Shown here piece by piece: positions 57,469-64,000 of a DNA stretch of 64,000 nt (position 1 is the first letter of the stretch; each line of letters begins with the position of its first letter). The notes under the pieces were generated by a model. That model ran no database searches, was not told where the DNA came from, and worked only from the letters and a program-made list of their open reading frames with translations. The stretch covers positions 124,001 through 188,000 of the forward strand of contig NZ_RHPJ01000001.1 of the NCBI RefSeq assembly GCF_004786095.1, in the 5' to 3' direction. Source of the stretch: Serinibacter arcticus. Its GTDB lineage: Bacteria > Actinomycetota > Actinomycetes > Actinomycetales > Beutenbergiaceae. Both the position numbers and the translations under genes were made by a program.

Positions 57469-57900
57469 ATGGCGCGCAGCGACGAGGATCCGGCCACCGT
57501 CCAGGACATCCACGACACCGCTCTGGCGATGCCCGACGCCGAGCGCGGCACCAGCTTCGGCACGCCGTGCTACCGCGTGGCGACCCACCCCTTCGTCCGC
57601 TGGCGGGAGCCGCGGCCCGACGCCGTCGACGAGCGGACAGGTGAGCGGCTGACGGACGTGATGGTCCTCTGGGTCGGCGGCGAGGCCGACAAGCGCGGTC
57701 TCATCGACGACCCCGCGACCCCGTTCTTCACCCTGCCCCACTACGACGGGCACCCCTCCGTCCTGCTGCGGGAGGCCGACGTGGGGCGGCTCTCGGTGGC
57801 CGAGGTGCGCGAGGTGGTGCAGGACGCGTGGCTCGCTCAGGCGCCGGTGCGCCGCCGTCGGGCGTGGCTGGAGGTGAACGGACTGGGCGAGGAGGGCTGA
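57469..57900 (+). CDS. MmcQ/YjbR-family protein
   Basis: A 143-residue protein with the CyaY-like fold of MmcQ/YjbR proteins: LAMPDAERGTSFGTPCYRV, KRGLIDDPATPFFTLPHYDG and VAEVREVVQDAWLAQAP. Some are suggested to bind DNA, but function is unclear. ATG 57469-57471 lies 29 nt after the HAD gene. It is convergent with the SDR gene, with a 16-nt gap. Confidence 0.83.
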   Translation: MARSDEDPATVQDIHDTALAMPDAERGTSFGTPCYRVATHPFVRWREPRPDAVDERTGERLTDVMVLWVGGEADKRGLIDDPATPFFTLPHYDGHPSVLLREADVGRLSVAEVREVVQDAWLAQAPVRRRRAWLEVNGLGEEG

Positions 57901-57916
57901 CCCGCCCCCGACCGAC

Positions 57917-58675
57917 CTACTCGGCGACCTCCCGCGCCACCAGCGTGCTCGTCGCCTGCGCGCGCGGCCGCACGACGACGAGATCGACGTTCACGTGCGA
58001 GGGCCGCGTCAGCGTCCAGGAGATGACGTCCGCGACGTCGTCGGCCACGAGCGGCTCGGGCACCCCGGCGTACACCGACGCGGCGCGCTCGGCGTCGCCG
58101 CCGAAGCGGTTCAGCGAGAACTCCTCCGTCGCCACCATCCCGGGCGCGACCTCGATGATGCGGACCGGCCGCCCGACGAGCTCCTGCCGCAGCGTCAGCG
58201 GGATGAGCCGCTCGGCGTGCTTGGCGGCGGTGTAGCCGCCCCCGCCCGGGTAGGGCTCGAGCCCCGCCGTCGACGTCACGACCAGCACGTCGCCGCCACC
58301 GTCGGCCTCCAGGTGAGGGAGCAGCGCCTGCGTCACCCGCAGCGTGGCGAGCACGTTGCGGTCGTACATGTCCGACCAGTCCTGCACGGATCCGGTCGCC
58401 ACGGGGTCGGCCCCGATGGCGCCGCCGGCGTTGTTGACGAGGGCGGCCAGCGGACCGCCGTCGACGACAGCGGCGGCGAGTCGCGCGACGTCGTCGTCCC
58501 TCGTCAGGTCGGCCGCGACCCAGGTGCAGCCCGTCTCGGCCGCGAGCGCCTCGAGGCGGTCGGTGCGGCGCGCCGTCGCGACGACGTCCCAGCCCTCCGT
58601 GCGCAGCCGACGGACGGTCGCCGCGCCGATGCCGCTCGAGGCTCCGGTCACGAGGGCGCGGGGGGTGGTGGTCAT
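57917..58675 (-). CDS. Short-chain dehydrogenase/reductase
   Basis: A 252-residue classical SDR. The cofactor loop is VTGASSGIGAATVRRLR at the N terminus and ATARRTDRLEAL suggests NADP preference (Arg after beta2). NNAGGAIG follows. The catalytic Ser is in VVTSTAGLE and Tyr/Lys in YTAAKHAERL. The sequence resembles the 3-hydroxy-acid dehydrogenase YdfG group. ATG 58673-58675 follows GAGGAGCTCC. Substrate unknown. Confidence 0.9.
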   Translation of the reverse strand: MTTTPRALVTGASSGIGAATVRRLRTEGWDVVATARRTDRLEALAAETGCTWVAADLTRDDDVARLAAAVVDGGPLAALVNNAGGAIGADPVATGSVQDWSDMYDRNVLATLRVTQALLPHLEADGGGDVLVVTSTAGLEPYPGGGGYTAAKHAERLIPLTLRQELVGRPVRIIEVAPGMVATEEFSLNRFGGDAERAASVYAGVPEPLVADDVADVISWTLTRPSHVNVDLVVVRPRAQATSTLVAREVAE

Positions 58676-58792
58676 GGGAGCTCCTCGGGTGGGACGGCGG
58701 GGTGGGGTCTGACGGCTGGTACGGCGAACGCCGCCCACCATCGTGTCAGGCACGACGGCGGACGGCGTCCGGTGCTCACGACGCGCTGCGCG

Positions 58793-59617
58793 TCAGTTCA
58801 GGTCCTCGGGGTTCGGGCCCGTGCGGCCGTCCTCACCCTTGTCGAGCGCGTCGATCCGCGCGATCTGGTCGGCGCTGAGCTCGACGTCGCCCGCGGCCAG
58901 GTTCTCCACGATGCGCGACGGCGTCACGGACTTCGGCAGGATGATCTTGCCGGTCGCGAGGTGCCACGCGAGCACGGTCTGCGCCGGGGTGGCGCCGACC
59001 TCGGCCGCGACGGCCTCGACCGTCGCGTCGCCGAACAGCTTGCCCGAGGCGAGCGGGGACCAGGACTCCACCACGATGCCGCGCTCGGTCGTCGCGGCGA
59101 CGGCCGGGTTGGCGAAGTAGGGGTGGACCTCGATCTGGTTCACCACGGGAGCGACGCCGGTGCGCTCGACGAGCGCGTCCAGGTGGGCGGCGTGGAAGTT
59201 GGAGACGCCGACCGAGCGGATGCGACCGGCGGCCTTCTCCTCCAGCAGCACCTCGTAGGCGTCGAGGAAACCGGCAGCGCTCTTCGCCATCGGCCAGTGG
59301 ATCAGCATCAGGTCGACGTAGTCGGACTGCAGCAGCTCGAGCGTGCGCGCGACCGAGGCGCGGGTGTCCGCGGGGGCGTGCGCGTCGTTGTTGACCTTGC
59401 TGGTGAGGAACACGTCGCCGCGGTCCAGGCTGCTCGCGGCGACGGCGGCGCCGACGCCACCCTCGTTGCGGTACATCTGGGCGGTGTCGATGTGGCGGTA
59501 GCCGGCCTCCAGGGCGGCGGCGACGGCGGCCTCGGTCTCGTCGGGCTTGACCTGCCACACCCCGAAACCGATCTGGGGGATGGTCGAGCCGTCGGACAGT
59601 TCGATGGTGCGAGCCAC
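58793..59617 (-). CDS. Aldo/keto reductase
   Basis: A 274-residue AKR of the 2,5-diketo-gluconate reductase-like group. Catalytic residues are visible: Asp/Tyr in HIDTAQMYRNEGG near residue 45-50, Lys in VFLTSKVNN and His in DLMLIHWPM. The C terminus carries PKSVTPSRIVENLA for NADPH binding. The GTG start has AAGGAG nine nucleotides upstream. It is divergent from the F420-0-type transporter. Confidence 0.92.
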   Translation of the reverse strand: MARTIELSDGSTIPQIGFGVWQVKPDETEAAVAAALEAGYRHIDTAQMYRNEGGVGAAVAASSLDRGDVFLTSKVNNDAHAPADTRASVARTLELLQSDYVDLMLIHWPMAKSAAGFLDAYEVLLEEKAAGRIRSVGVSNFHAAHLDALVERTGVAPVVNQIEVHPYFANPAVAATTERGIVVESWSPLASGKLFGDATVEAVAAEVGATPAQTVLAWHLATGKIILPKSVTPSRIVENLAAGDVELSADQIARIDALDKGEDGRTGPNPEDLN

Positions 59618-59721
59618 GGGGCTTCTCCTTGGTCGTGGGTCTGGGCTGCTCCGCGATGACGCTGCGGGGCACTCAGGGGACAACCGCGAGCGGCGCTCCG
59701 TTCTTCCCCTCCCGGTCGACC

Positions 59722-59915
59722 TAGACTGGAGGTCGGCAGCACGGGACGCGACCTCGCCCCGGAGCACGGGACCGGACATGGTCCCGCAGCAGCCACTCGG
59801 GAGCCCCTGGCCGCTCCCCCACCCCGTGACGTGGCGCCACCGCGCCCGCGCCGACGCCGTTCGCCCGACCCCACCCGTGGCCGCGCGACGACACCGACAG
59901 CCAGGAGCCCCTCCC
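59722..59915 (+). ncRNA. Structured leader upstream of the F420-0-type ABC operon
   Basis: A TAGACT -10 at 59722-59727 would give a ~180-nt leader. It contains three successive hairpins: gaggtcg/cgacctc (59729-59735 with 59749-59755), cgggacc/ggtcccg (59767-59773 with 59780-59786) and gggag/ctccc (59799-59803 with 59814-59818). The Shine-Dalgarno CCAGGAG lies at its end. It might be a riboswitch or protein-controlled leader, but it fits no class that I recognise. It also contains GCCACT and CCAGGAG like cobalamin riboswitches, but the defining GGTGnnAnTCC box is absent. Confidence 0.35.
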
Positions 59916-61031
59916 GTGACCGCACGCCCCACCCGTCGCCCCACCCGCCGCACGCTCGTCCCCGCCGGCGCCGTCCTGCTCGCCACCGCCCTGCTCGCCG
60001 CGTGCGGCACGAGCGGTTCCGGCGACGGCGACGCGACGTCGTCCGCCCCCTCGGATGCCCCCTCGGACGCCCCCACGGACGCGTCCTCGACGCCCACCAC
60101 CCCCGCGGGCTACACCGCCTTCACCGCGGACAACTGCGGGTTCTCCGTCGACGTCGAGGCCGCCCCGGAGCGCATCGTCACGATCAAGTCGGCCATGACC
60201 GACCTCGTGCTCGCGCTCGGCGCCGGTGACCGCCTGGTCGCCACCGCCTACCCGGACAGCCCGCCGGTCGACGCGGCCGACGCCGATCTCGTCGCGTCGC
60301 TGCCCGTGCTCGCGGACCGCGTGCCCACCAACGAGGCCGTCCTCTCGGTCGAGCCCGACCTCGTCCTGGCCGGCTGGGAGTCCAACTTCTCCGCCGACGG
60401 CGCGGGCGAGCGCTCTGCCCTCACCGACCTCGACGTGGCCACGTTCGTCGCGCCGAGCGCGTGCACGCAGGCGCCGTACCTGCCCGATCCGCTCACGTTC
60501 CAGGACGTCTTCGACGAGGTGACCCAGGTGGGTGACCTGCTCGGCGAGAGCGAGGCGGCGCAGGAGCTCGTCGCCACCCAGACCGCGGCGCTCGAGGAGC
60601 TGCGCGCCGAGCGCGCCGGCGCGTCCAGCACGGCGGGCGACCCGGCCACCGCGGCGACCGCCCTGTGGTGGTCCTCGGGCTCGGACACCCCCTACGTCGG
60701 TGCGGGCACCGGCGCGCCGCAGATGATCATGGACGAGGTCGGGCTGACGAACATCGCCGGCGACCTCGCGGGCGGCTGGGGTCCGTACTCGTGGGAGGCC
60801 GCCACGGCCGCCGACCCCGACGTCATCGTCCTGGTCGACTCCAGCTGGAACACCGCCGAGAAGAAGAAGGAGACGCTGGCGGCCAACCCCGTCACCGCCT
60901 CGCTGCGGGCGGTCCAGGAGGAGCGCTACCTCGTCGTGCCGTTCGCGGCGACCGAGGGCGGTGTCCGCAACGTCGAGGCGGTCCGCACGCTGACCGAGCA
61001 GCTCACCGACCTGCAGGCCGCCGGCGCGTGA
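59916..61031 (+). CDS. Putative F420-0 ABC transporter, substrate-binding lipoprotein
   Basis: A 371-residue BtuF/FecB-fold binding protein. The lipobox is TALLAAC near residue 27, followed by a Ser/Asp/Thr linker. The mature part has RIVTIKSAMTDLVLALGAGDRLVA, a Cys-containing FVAPSACTQAPYLP, YVGAGTGAPQMIMDEVGL and VVPFAATEGGVRN, the pattern I associate with the family proposed to import the coenzyme precursor F420-0. The GTG at 59916-59918 follows CCAGGAG. F420-0 as ligand is only a hypothesis in the field. Confidence 0.82.
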   Translation: MTARPTRRPTRRTLVPAGAVLLATALLAACGTSGSGDGDATSSAPSDAPSDAPTDASSTPTTPAGYTAFTADNCGFSVDVEAAPERIVTIKSAMTDLVLALGAGDRLVATAYPDSPPVDAADADLVASLPVLADRVPTNEAVLSVEPDLVLAGWESNFSADGAGERSALTDLDVATFVAPSACTQAPYLPDPLTFQDVFDEVTQVGDLLGESEAAQELVATQTAALEELRAERAGASSTAGDPATAATALWWSSGSDTPYVGAGTGAPQMIMDEVGLTNIAGDLAGGWGPYSWEAATAADPDVIVLVDSSWNTAEKKKETLAANPVTASLRAVQEERYLVVPFAATEGGVRNVEAVRTLTEQLTDLQAAGA

Positions 61032-62143
61032 GCACCGCCGTCCACCACGAGCCTCCGGTCGGGCGCGGTGCCACCACCGCACCCGACGGCTGGTCCCGCG
61101 CGCGGGCACGCTCGTGGTGGACGGGCCTCGCGCTCGCCGTCGTCCTGGCCGCGTCCGCCGTCCTCGCACTCACGCTCGGCCCCGCCGACATCACCCCCGC
61201 CGACATCCTCGGTTCGGCCAGGCACCACCTGGCCAACCTCGTCTCGTTCACCGGGGTGAGCGCGCCCCCCGACCCCCTGACGCGGATCCAGGACGCGATC
61301 GTGTGGCAGGGCAGGTTCCCGCGCGTGGTCGCCGCCCTCGGCATCGGCGCCGGCCTGGCTCTCACCGGCGCCGTCATGCAGGCGCTGCTGCGCAACCCGC
61401 TCGCCGACCCCTACCTGCTCGGGATCTCCTCCGGCGCGAGCGTCGGCGCCGTCGCGGTGCTGGTGCTCGGCGTCGGGGTCCTGCTCCCGGTGGCGGCGTT
61501 CGCCGGGGCGCTGCTCGCGCTCGCCGCCTCGCTCACGCTCGCCGGGGTGGTCTCGGGTGGCCGCCTCACCCCGGGGCGGACCGTGCTCGCGGGCGTCGCC
61601 GTCGCCCAGGCGTGCTCGGCCGTGACGTCGTTCGTCATCTTCACCTCCGTCCAGGGCGACTCCTACCGCGAGGTGCTGGGCTGGCTGATGGGCACGCTCG
61701 GGGGTGCCACCTGGCGCAGCGCGGTGATCGTGTGGGTGGCGCTCGCCGTCGTCGGCCTCGTGCTCCTCACCTCCGGTCGGACGCTCGACGCGTTCGCGTT
61801 CGGCGACACCTCGGCCGCCAGCCTCGGCATCCACGTCGCGCGCACGCGCTGGATCCTGCTCGGGCTCGTGGCGCTGCTGGTGGGTGCGATGGTCTCGGTC
61901 AGCGGGTCGATCGGGTTCGTGGGGCTGGTGGTGCCGCACGCCGTCCGGCTCCTCGTCGGAGCGCGCCACGTGCGCGTGCTACCGCTCGCCTGCGCGCTCG
62001 GCGCGCTGGTGCTGCTGTGGGCCGACACGGCCGCGCGCACCGTGATCGAACCGCGCGAGCTGCCCGTCGGCATCCTCACCGCAGCCATCGGCGCGCCCGT
62101 GTTCGCGCTGCTCCTGGCGCGACGCCGGGGAGGGATCGCGTGA
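61028..62143 (+). CDS. Putative F420-0 ABC transporter, FecCD-type permease
   Basis: A 371-residue permease of the BtuC/FecCD family with about ten hydrophobic helices. Hallmarks are RFPRVVAALGIGAGLALTGA, NPLADPYLLGISSGASVGAV, and the ATPase contact GSIGFVGLVVPHAVRLLVG. GTG 61028-61030 overlaps the binding-protein stop as GTGA. It dimerises in the family. Confidence 0.9.
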   Translation: MSTAVHHEPPVGRGATTAPDGWSRARARSWWTGLALAVVLAASAVLALTLGPADITPADILGSARHHLANLVSFTGVSAPPDPLTRIQDAIVWQGRFPRVVAALGIGAGLALTGAVMQALLRNPLADPYLLGISSGASVGAVAVLVLGVGVLLPVAAFAGALLALAASLTLAGVVSGGRLTPGRTVLAGVAVAQACSAVTSFVIFTSVQGDSYREVLGWLMGTLGGATWRSAVIVWVALAVVGLVLLTSGRTLDAFAFGDTSAASLGIHVARTRWILLGLVALLVGAMVSVSGSIGFVGLVVPHAVRLLVGARHVRVLPLACALGALVLLWADTAARTVIEPRELPVGILTAAIGAPVFALLLARRRGGIA

Positions 62144-62907
62144 GCGTCCAGATCACGGGCGTCACGTGGCGGCTCGAGGGCCGCGCGATCCTCGACGACG
62201 TCGCTCTCACCGCCCCGGCCGGGGGCGTCACCGGCATCCTCGGGCCGAACGGGTCGGGCAAGTCCTCGTTGCTGCGCACGCTGGTGGGAGCGCTCGACCC
62301 CGACGCCGGGGCCTGGCTGCTGGACGGTGAGGACCTGCGCCGCCTCACCCGGCGCGAGCGCGCCCGACGGCTGGCGCTGGTGGAGCAGGAGGCGCCGACC
62401 GACGTCGCGCTGCGGGCGATCGACGTCGTGCTGCTGGGCAGGACCCCGCACCGCTCGCGCTGGAGCGCCGACTCGCGCGAGGACGAGGCCCTCGCCCGCG
62501 AGGCGCTGCGGCGGTGCGGCGCGCTCGAGCTCGCGGGCCGCGACGTCGCCACGCTCTCGGGCGGCGAGCGTCAGCGCGTCCACCTGGCGCGGGCACTCGC
62601 GCAGGAGCCCCGGCTGCTGCTGCTGGACGAACCGACCAACCACCTCGACGTTGCGGCGCAGCTCAACCTGCTGCGGCTCGTCGCGGACCTGCAGATCACC
62701 AGCGTGCTGGTGCTGCACGACCTGAACCAGGCGCTGCGGTGGTGCGACCACGTCGTCGTGCTCGACGCGGGGCGGGTGGTGGCTGCTGGCGACCCCGCCA
62801 CGGTGCTCACGCCCGACCTGATCGCGGAGGTCTACGGTGTGCGCGCCGAGGTGGTGCGCACCGCCCTCGGCGAGCCGGTCCTGGCCTTCTCGAGCCCGGT
62901 GGACTGA
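62140..62907 (+). CDS. Putative F420-0 ABC transporter, ATP-binding subunit
   Basis: A 255-residue ATPase with Walker A ILGPNGSGKSSLLRTLVG near residue 38, signature LSGGERQRVHLARALAQEP, Walker B RLLLLDEPTNHLD, and the switch His in LVLHDLNQAL. It overlaps the permease stop by 4 nt, completing the three-gene importer. It converges with a DeoR gene over a shared small hairpin. Confidence 0.92.
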   Translation: MSVQITGVTWRLEGRAILDDVALTAPAGGVTGILGPNGSGKSSLLRTLVGALDPDAGAWLLDGEDLRRLTRRERARRLALVEQEAPTDVALRAIDVVLLGRTPHRSRWSADSREDEALAREALRRCGALELAGRDVATLSGGERQRVHLARALAQEPRLLLLDEPTNHLDVAAQLNLLRLVADLQITSVLVLHDLNQALRWCDHVVVLDAGRVVAAGDPATVLTPDLIAEVYGVRAEVVRTALGEPVLAFSSPVD

Positions 62908-62920
62908 CGGCCGGCGTCAG
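62904..62920. terminator. Small bidirectional hairpin over two convergent stops
   Basis: ctgacg-gccgg-cgtcag covers the stop codons of the ATPase (+) and the DeoR gene (-). A 6-bp stem with a 5-nt loop is weak but perfectly placed for both. Confidence 0.5.
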
Positions 62921-63699
62921 ACGCGGACGACGGCGACGCCCGCCGCGTCCAGCGCGTCAGCCGTCTCGTCCTCCAGGCCGGCGTCCGTGATCCACAGGTC
63001 GACGTCGCTCGGTCGGGCGAACCGGTGGAAGCTGAGCTGACCCGCCTTGGAGGAGTCGGCCAGCACCACCGTCCGACGGGCCGCGGCGATGAAGGCGCGC
63101 TTGGTGGCCGCCTCGACCTCGTGCGGGGTCGTGAAACCGCGGACGACGTCGACGCCGTTGGTCCCCACGAACGCGACGTCCACGACGAGGTCGGCGAGCG
63201 CGTGCTGCGCCCACTCCCCCACGGCGGCGCCGGTCCGGCGTCGCAGCCGGCCGCCGAGGAGGAACAGCGAGACGTCGGAGCGCTCGTGCAGGAGCGCCGC
63301 GATCGCCACGGAGTTGGTCACGACCGTGAGGTCGCGGCCCCGCGGCAACGCCTCGGCGAGCGCCACCGTGGTGCTGCCGGCGTCGAGGAGGATCGTGCCG
63401 TCGTCGGGCAGCTCCTCGAGCGCGCGCCGCGCGATGCGGGCCTTCTCCTCGGACAGCCGCTCCATGCGCCGCTCGAGCGTCGGCTCGACGCCGAGGCGTT
63501 CGACGGCAAGCGCACCCCCGTGCACCCGGCGCACCAGACCACGCCGCTCGAGCGCGGTCAGGTCGCGCCGCACGGTCTCCGGGGTGACCTGGAGGGACTC
63601 CGCGAGCGACCCGACCTCCACCCGGCCCTGGGACCGGGCGAGCTCGAGGATGGTGTGCTGGCGCTCGGGGGCGTACAGCGCCGGGGGCGCCTGGGTCAC
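62917..63699 (-). CDS. DeoR-family transcriptional regulator
   Basis: A 260-residue regulator. The HTH region reads VGSLAESLQVTPETVRRDLTALERRGLVRRVHGGAL near residues 30-60. The effector domain shows GTILLDAGSTTVALAEAL, LTVVTNSVAIAALLHE and VLADSSKAGQLSFHRFA. It is translated with a 4-nt overlap (ATGA) after the dehydrogenase gene, so it is the regulator of a carbohydrate or polyol operon that runs out of the window. Confidence 0.92.
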   Translation of the reverse strand: MTQAPPALYAPERQHTILELARSQGRVEVGSLAESLQVTPETVRRDLTALERRGLVRRVHGGALAVERLGVEPTLERRMERLSEEKARIARRALEELPDDGTILLDAGSTTVALAEALPRGRDLTVVTNSVAIAALLHERSDVSLFLLGGRLRRRTGAAVGEWAQHALADLVVDVAFVGTNGVDVVRGFTTPHEVEAATKRAFIAAARRTVVLADSSKAGQLSFHRFARPSDVDLWITDAGLEDETADALDAAGVAVVRV

Positions 63700-64000
63700 G
63701 GCTCGACCGTCACCTTGATGGCCTCGCCGCGCGCGACGATGTCGAACGCCTCGAGCGCCTGCTCGAGCGGGACGTGGCGCGTGATGAGGTCCTTGACGGG
63801 GATCTGGCCGCTGGAGATGTACTCGAGCGCGCGCTTGTGGTGCGCGGGGGCGCTGCCGTTGGCGCCGTGGATGTGGAGCTGGCGGTAGTGCACGACGTTG
63901 GAGTCGAGCGTGATCGTCGGGTCGGTCTTGGGCAGCCCGCCGAAGAACGAGATCCGGCCGTTGCGGGCAGCCATCGCGACGGCCTGCTCCTGCGTGATGT
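63696..64000 (-). CDS. Zinc-type medium-chain dehydrogenase, C-terminal part only
   Basis: The last ~101 residues of a dehydrogenase whose start lies beyond the window. ITQEQAVAMAARNGRISFFGGLP is the end of the Rossmann domain, and VVHYRQLHIHGANGSAPAHH plus LITRHVPLEQALEAFDIV match the C-terminal catalytic lobe of sorbitol/threonine dehydrogenase-like MDR enzymes. It probably oxidises a polyol or sugar acid under control of the downstream DeoR gene. Confidence 0.8.
   Translation of the reverse strand, partial: ITQEQAVAMAARNGRISFFGGLPKTDPTITLDSNVVHYRQLHIHGANGSAPAHHKRALEYISSGQIPVKDLITRHVPLEQALEAFDIVARGEAIKVTVEP

Noticed and set aside
59722-59915. Cobalamin riboswitch upstream of the FecCD-type transporter
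   Set aside because: GCCACT and CCAGGAG fragments are present, but the GGTGnnAnTCC box and the expected spacing are not. Kept only as an unclassified leader.

Overview
The window is a gene-dense, very GC-rich actinobacterial chromosome segment. Codon use, GTG/TTG starts, 4-nt GTGA/ATGA start-stop overlaps and the order of conserved clusters (proS, rip1, rlmN, cdsA-frr-pyrH-tsf-rpsB; xerC-dprA-comM-yraN; DUF2469-rnhB-lepB-rplS-trmD-rimM-khpA-rpsP-ffh; amtB-glnB-glnD; smc/ftsY; ndk-DUF4233-folC-ileS) fit a member of the Micrococcales, probably near the Cellulomonas/Beutenbergia/Bogoriella group. The genus is an inference. There are no rRNA or tRNA genes, CRISPR arrays, insertion sequences or prophages.

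Layout. 1-10118 (minus strand): proS (cut by the window edge), a GNAT protein, the site-2 protease, a DivIVA-domain protein, rlmN, cdsA, frr, pyrH, tsf and rpsB. The isoprenoid genes dxr and ispG, which usually sit beside the protease, are absent. 10119-18287: a divergent M23 peptidase; a VOC-fold protein swollen by 18-bp tandem repeats; xerC, dprA, comM and yraN; then a CGNR regulator and an EamA exporter that appear inserted into the yraN/DUF2469 cluster. 18244-30415: RNase HII, signal peptidase, ribosomal and tRNA-modification genes (including a TrmD-GNAT fusion), SRP (ffh, ftsY), and a nitrogen block (glnD, glnB, amtB) behind a textbook four-half-site GlnR box. 30506-35131: smc, ndk and a DUF4233 membrane protein.

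35121-46010 interrupts the usual DUF4233-folC junction. It holds a carbohydrate catabolic locus: a DeoR regulator; a substrate-binding lipoprotein with two permeases and no ATPase; a class II ketose-bisphosphate aldolase; an ADP-dependent sugar-kinase-family protein; and a PEP-dependent dihydroxyacetone kinase (dhaK, dhaL, DhaM fused to HPr). A CPA1 antiporter follows. The genes read as import, phosphorylation, aldol cleavage and recovery of dihydroxyacetone. The substrate is unknown, and this is the best candidate for an undescribed pathway.

46030-50780: folC and ileS, the latter behind a translational-type T-box leader. 51119-59617 is accessory: a methyltransferase, a LuxR regulator with an alpha/beta-hydrolase domain that lacks its nucleophile, a YcaQ-type DNA glycosylase, a DUF222/HNH protein with an SOS-like box, a HAD phosphatase, an MmcQ/YjbR protein, an SDR and an aldo/keto reductase. 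59916-62907 is a three-gene ABC importer of the proposed F420-0 family behind a structured leader. The window ends with a DeoR regulator and a truncated zinc-type dehydrogenase.

Hexanucleotide and 18-bp repeats have expanded in frame inside several coding regions (VOC protein, DivIVA protein, SMC hinge, DUF222/HNH, M23 peptidase).
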